From positions 68,302,326 through 68,366,325 of the forward strand of contig NC_134830.1 in assembly GCF_004210375.1 (NCBI RefSeq): DNA of 64,000 bases. The letters are read 5' to 3'. This DNA is from Tachypleus tridentatus (taxonomy: Eukaryota > Arthropoda > Merostomata > Xiphosura > Limulidae). Both the position numbers and the translations under genes were made by a program. Under the pieces are notes generated by a model that worked only from the letters and a program-made list of their open reading frames with translations, did no database searches and was not told the DNA's origin. Shown piece by piece: positions 61,346 through 64,000 of the stretch (position 1 is the first letter of the stretch; each line of letters opens with the position of its first letter).

Positions 61346-64000
61346 TATCTTTAAAAAAACTTGCATAACTACCCTGAATTGCATATATATATATAGCTGT
61401 TGAAAAAAACCATATCTCCTACTGAATATCCATTAATCATTGTTTTCAATTATTCATTTTCTGGGATACTCGTTAAATAATACAATGTAATTTAAATCGG
61501 GTGAATAAATCTTACTACTAATTCTGTATTATTTGTACTTGATTTTTAATTCCTGCTTAACTTCTGGAAACTACTGTACACTCTTTGGAATTATAAAGAT
61601 AAACAAAGAGAAGGATACAATGTATCCATACCATTTTTTAATCATGGAAACACTAATTTTTCCAGTGAAACATTCATATTTATTACTTGTTATTTATAAT
61701 AAGTAGCACATAATGCTTGGGACATAGTGGGTACCTAACTTACCCATGTCTTCTTTGGGGATATGGATAAATTTATACCTTACATACTACACTTTTTACA
61801 CATATAATGTATTTGGAAATGCTACTTCCTCAACATTCTTTTGTGTCTACCAAACTAACCCTGCTGGACAAGGTTGGTTTTATTTGTTTTAGGTTTACAG
61901 TTTGCATACAAACACAAATATAAAGAAACCTACAGAATGAATGATCATAATAAAAGTAATTTTCAGATATTTATCAAGCTCCCAAAATAGAATCTCTGCA
62001 ACTGGATATAAAAAAATACTATTATTTAATCTTCTACACAAAATAACAGTGAAATCTATGAAACTGGATGCACTTTGTATGAAAAATTGGTAGTTGCAGA
62101 GGTAAGAAAATCTACTTTCTGAAATCTGTATAATGATATATATAAATATGTTATGCATATCAGTGTTCAAATGTTTTTTGTTAGTGCCATCTTGTTTGCA
62201 GCAAACCATCTCTTTCTTACCAACTTAAGTCATAAGGTTTGAGCTAATCTTAAAACATTATATCATTTGAAGAATTAACCTGAAACATTCTGGATGTTGT
62301 TTAAGAAATACTACACAATCAGTAGAAGATTATCCATTACTGCTGAAGTATTACGTTTGTTAAAACACAAATACATGCATTTTCGTACATACCTTACATG
62401 TTTTATATACAATGTCATGCTTACGAGAATTTTTATAAAAAGCAATCACATGAAATTATAAACACTTAAGATCTTAAAAACAAGATACTTAAAATATTTA
62501 CAAAAATCTTTACATGCCAGTTTTACAAGTCCACCCCAGAAACTCCAGATTAAAAACTTCTTCTTAGTTACTAGGATTCTATTTATATTATTAACGTAGA
62601 CATACAAGAAATAAAACTTCCTTTTGGACCCTCTTTAATTATAACATTTTGAATGATACAGATCAAATAATTTAAAAAAATGTACTGTTTAAAAATTTTT
62701 TAGCACAGTCATTAAGCTAATTTAGTTATATTTCCCAGTTTCTAACAGTAGTGGTGACTATTTACTTTCAGCTTTATATACATAATTCACTAGCACACAC
62801 ATACACACAACAAAAGTAGCTAGTGGTACATTATTAAAAAAAAAGTATTATGATGGCAATGTATTACTGTGTTAAGCTTTATGATTTTTCAAATATATGC
62901 AGTGGTTTGTTAAATAAAAGTTTTTAAAATATTTAAAACAAAAATGAAACAATGTAAGGTTTTGCAAATCATAAAAACAAGTTATTGTTCCAACTATGAA
63001 CTTGTGTTTGTTTAGATAAAAAAGCACAAAATTATGCAAAACACAAACACTTTTTCCAAACAGAATCCTACACCAATATTTTTTATTTTGACATTCTTGA
63101 AACTTAATCAGATATCTAACTGGTAGACAACATACAAAAATATAAAGACAGAATAATCGTAGAGAAGAAGAAAGTACATACAGGCTACTAAAACATCTCT
63201 AAACACATGGCTAGTTTTATCTTTTTCTTTTTTAATTGAAAATTTCCTTGAACAAACACTAAAACAATGATGCAAGAAACTAGCTACGTACCTTAAGAAA
63301 CACTGCTGATGGCAGGCAGTACTGTAGGTTATCAATACAATAAATGGATGAATACAAATATTACAGATCAAGAAAAACATATCCTAAGCAGAAATTAGTA
63401 GTAGAAGTACAAATATTCAATTGGATTATGAATTGAGTGAATGATTGCTTGAAATTATTAATCACAATCATTACACACAAAATGTGCTAAATCACCTGTA
63501 GACATAATATAATGTTTCTGTTATTACTCAGCATTCTTGATTCCTAATATTTTATGTACTTCGATAAGATTTTGTTAATTCAATATGAACTCACAACACT
63601 TTACGAAAAGTACATTTACCAGTTACACCTGGTGAAATATATTATATTTCTTTTTTAGTCTTATTACAAATTTCATATAAAGTAATGAAAGTTTATTATT
63701 TCCTGTCACCAACAATGTTTTATATTTTATTGACATTATTAATACAAGTAAAAAGTTTTTTATTTGGTTGTTGTTTTTAACATCTCACTATTTCTCAGTA
63801 TTACTAAACTGTCGTGTAAGTCATGTGTTTATGAGTAACAGTCAAGTATAATAACCTAAGATCTGACAGAACAGCTACACCTTTTTAAGGCAGTTTAGTA
63901 ACGAAGCTTTTATTTCCCTGACAAAAAGTTTAACCCATCCCCCATTATTGAGTCAAAAGTACAAAACTGATCTATTTTATCAGAAGTAAAAATGTATTAC

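Larger units (their letters stand above)
52380..64000 (-). other. upstream intron of RBMS/shep (presumed), host of LINE and Tc1 insertions
   Basis: No RRM1 exon (KGYGFVDF-type RNP1) was found on the minus strand. After the LINE and Tc1 remnants, 61.35-64.0 kb is AT-rich with no supported feature. Confidence 0.5.

Noticed and set aside
61895..63380. Minus-strand open frames of 90-104 codons near the right end
   Set aside because: Phe/Ile/Tyr-rich translations typical of AT-rich noncoding sequence; no RRM1 motif of the RBMS gene in them.

Overview
This is an AT-rich eukaryotic window with no prokaryote-like gene packing. It has long introns, canonical GT-AG splice sites and scattered transposon remnants. 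Two conserved animal genes are visible in tail-to-tail orientation. The plus strand carries the C-terminal two thirds of a par-3/bazooka (PARD3) polarity scaffold gene: 14 coding exons from 1894 to 26539, whose phases join into one 1065-residue frame. The minus strand carries the C-terminal part of an RBMS/alan shepard RNA-binding protein gene: 8 coding exons from 52379 down to 39911, joining into 248 residues. Host arthropod: the tRNA-derived SINEs and the LINE look like families I remember from horseshoe crabs (Limulus/Tachypleus). That is recollection, not a search, so 'chelicerate, probably xiphosuran' is an inference.

Layout. 1-1893 is presumed intron upstream of the first visible par-3 exon; conserved region 1 and PDZ1 must lie further left. 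1894-26539 is par-3, whose introns hold tRNA-derived SINEs (5316, 11003, 24029), a TTAA-flanked piggyBac-like MITE (22929-23145), an exact 61-bp tandem duplication (6490-6611) and an antisense, stop-riddled coding-like stretch (about 19.1-21.7 kb). 26540 to about 27.7 kb is the par-3 3' UTR. About 27.7-39.9 kb is gene-poor and AT-rich. It carries a SINE (38640-38905), diverged copies of a roughly 0.8-kb repeat, and one short candidate alternative last exon for the minus-strand gene (34766-34876). 39911-52379 is the RBMS/shep gene, with a Tigger/pogo-like transposon remnant in one intron (about 44.6-46.25 kb) and a SINE in another (about 50.0 kb).

52950-59246 is a full-length but decayed I/Jockey-type LINE, lying on the same strand as the RBMS gene in its upstream intron and flanked by a 9-bp target-site duplication. 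About 60.4-61.35 kb is a decayed Tc1-like transposase with an inverted duplication of its helix-turn-helix part. The rest, to 64000, shows no exon I can support; the RRM1 exons of the RBMS gene were not found and probably lie beyond the window.

The two genes need not work together. Par-3 is a cortical polarity scaffold (PDZ2, PDZ3 and the aPKC-binding CR3 are visible). The RBMS/shep protein binds single-stranded or AU-rich nucleic acid through RRMs (RRM2 is visible). No new multi-gene system was found. The most useful leads are the candidate alternative last exon, the unidentified antisense pseudogene, the TTAA MITE, the LINE with its tandem-repeat tail, and the diverged repeat family around the shep 3' end.
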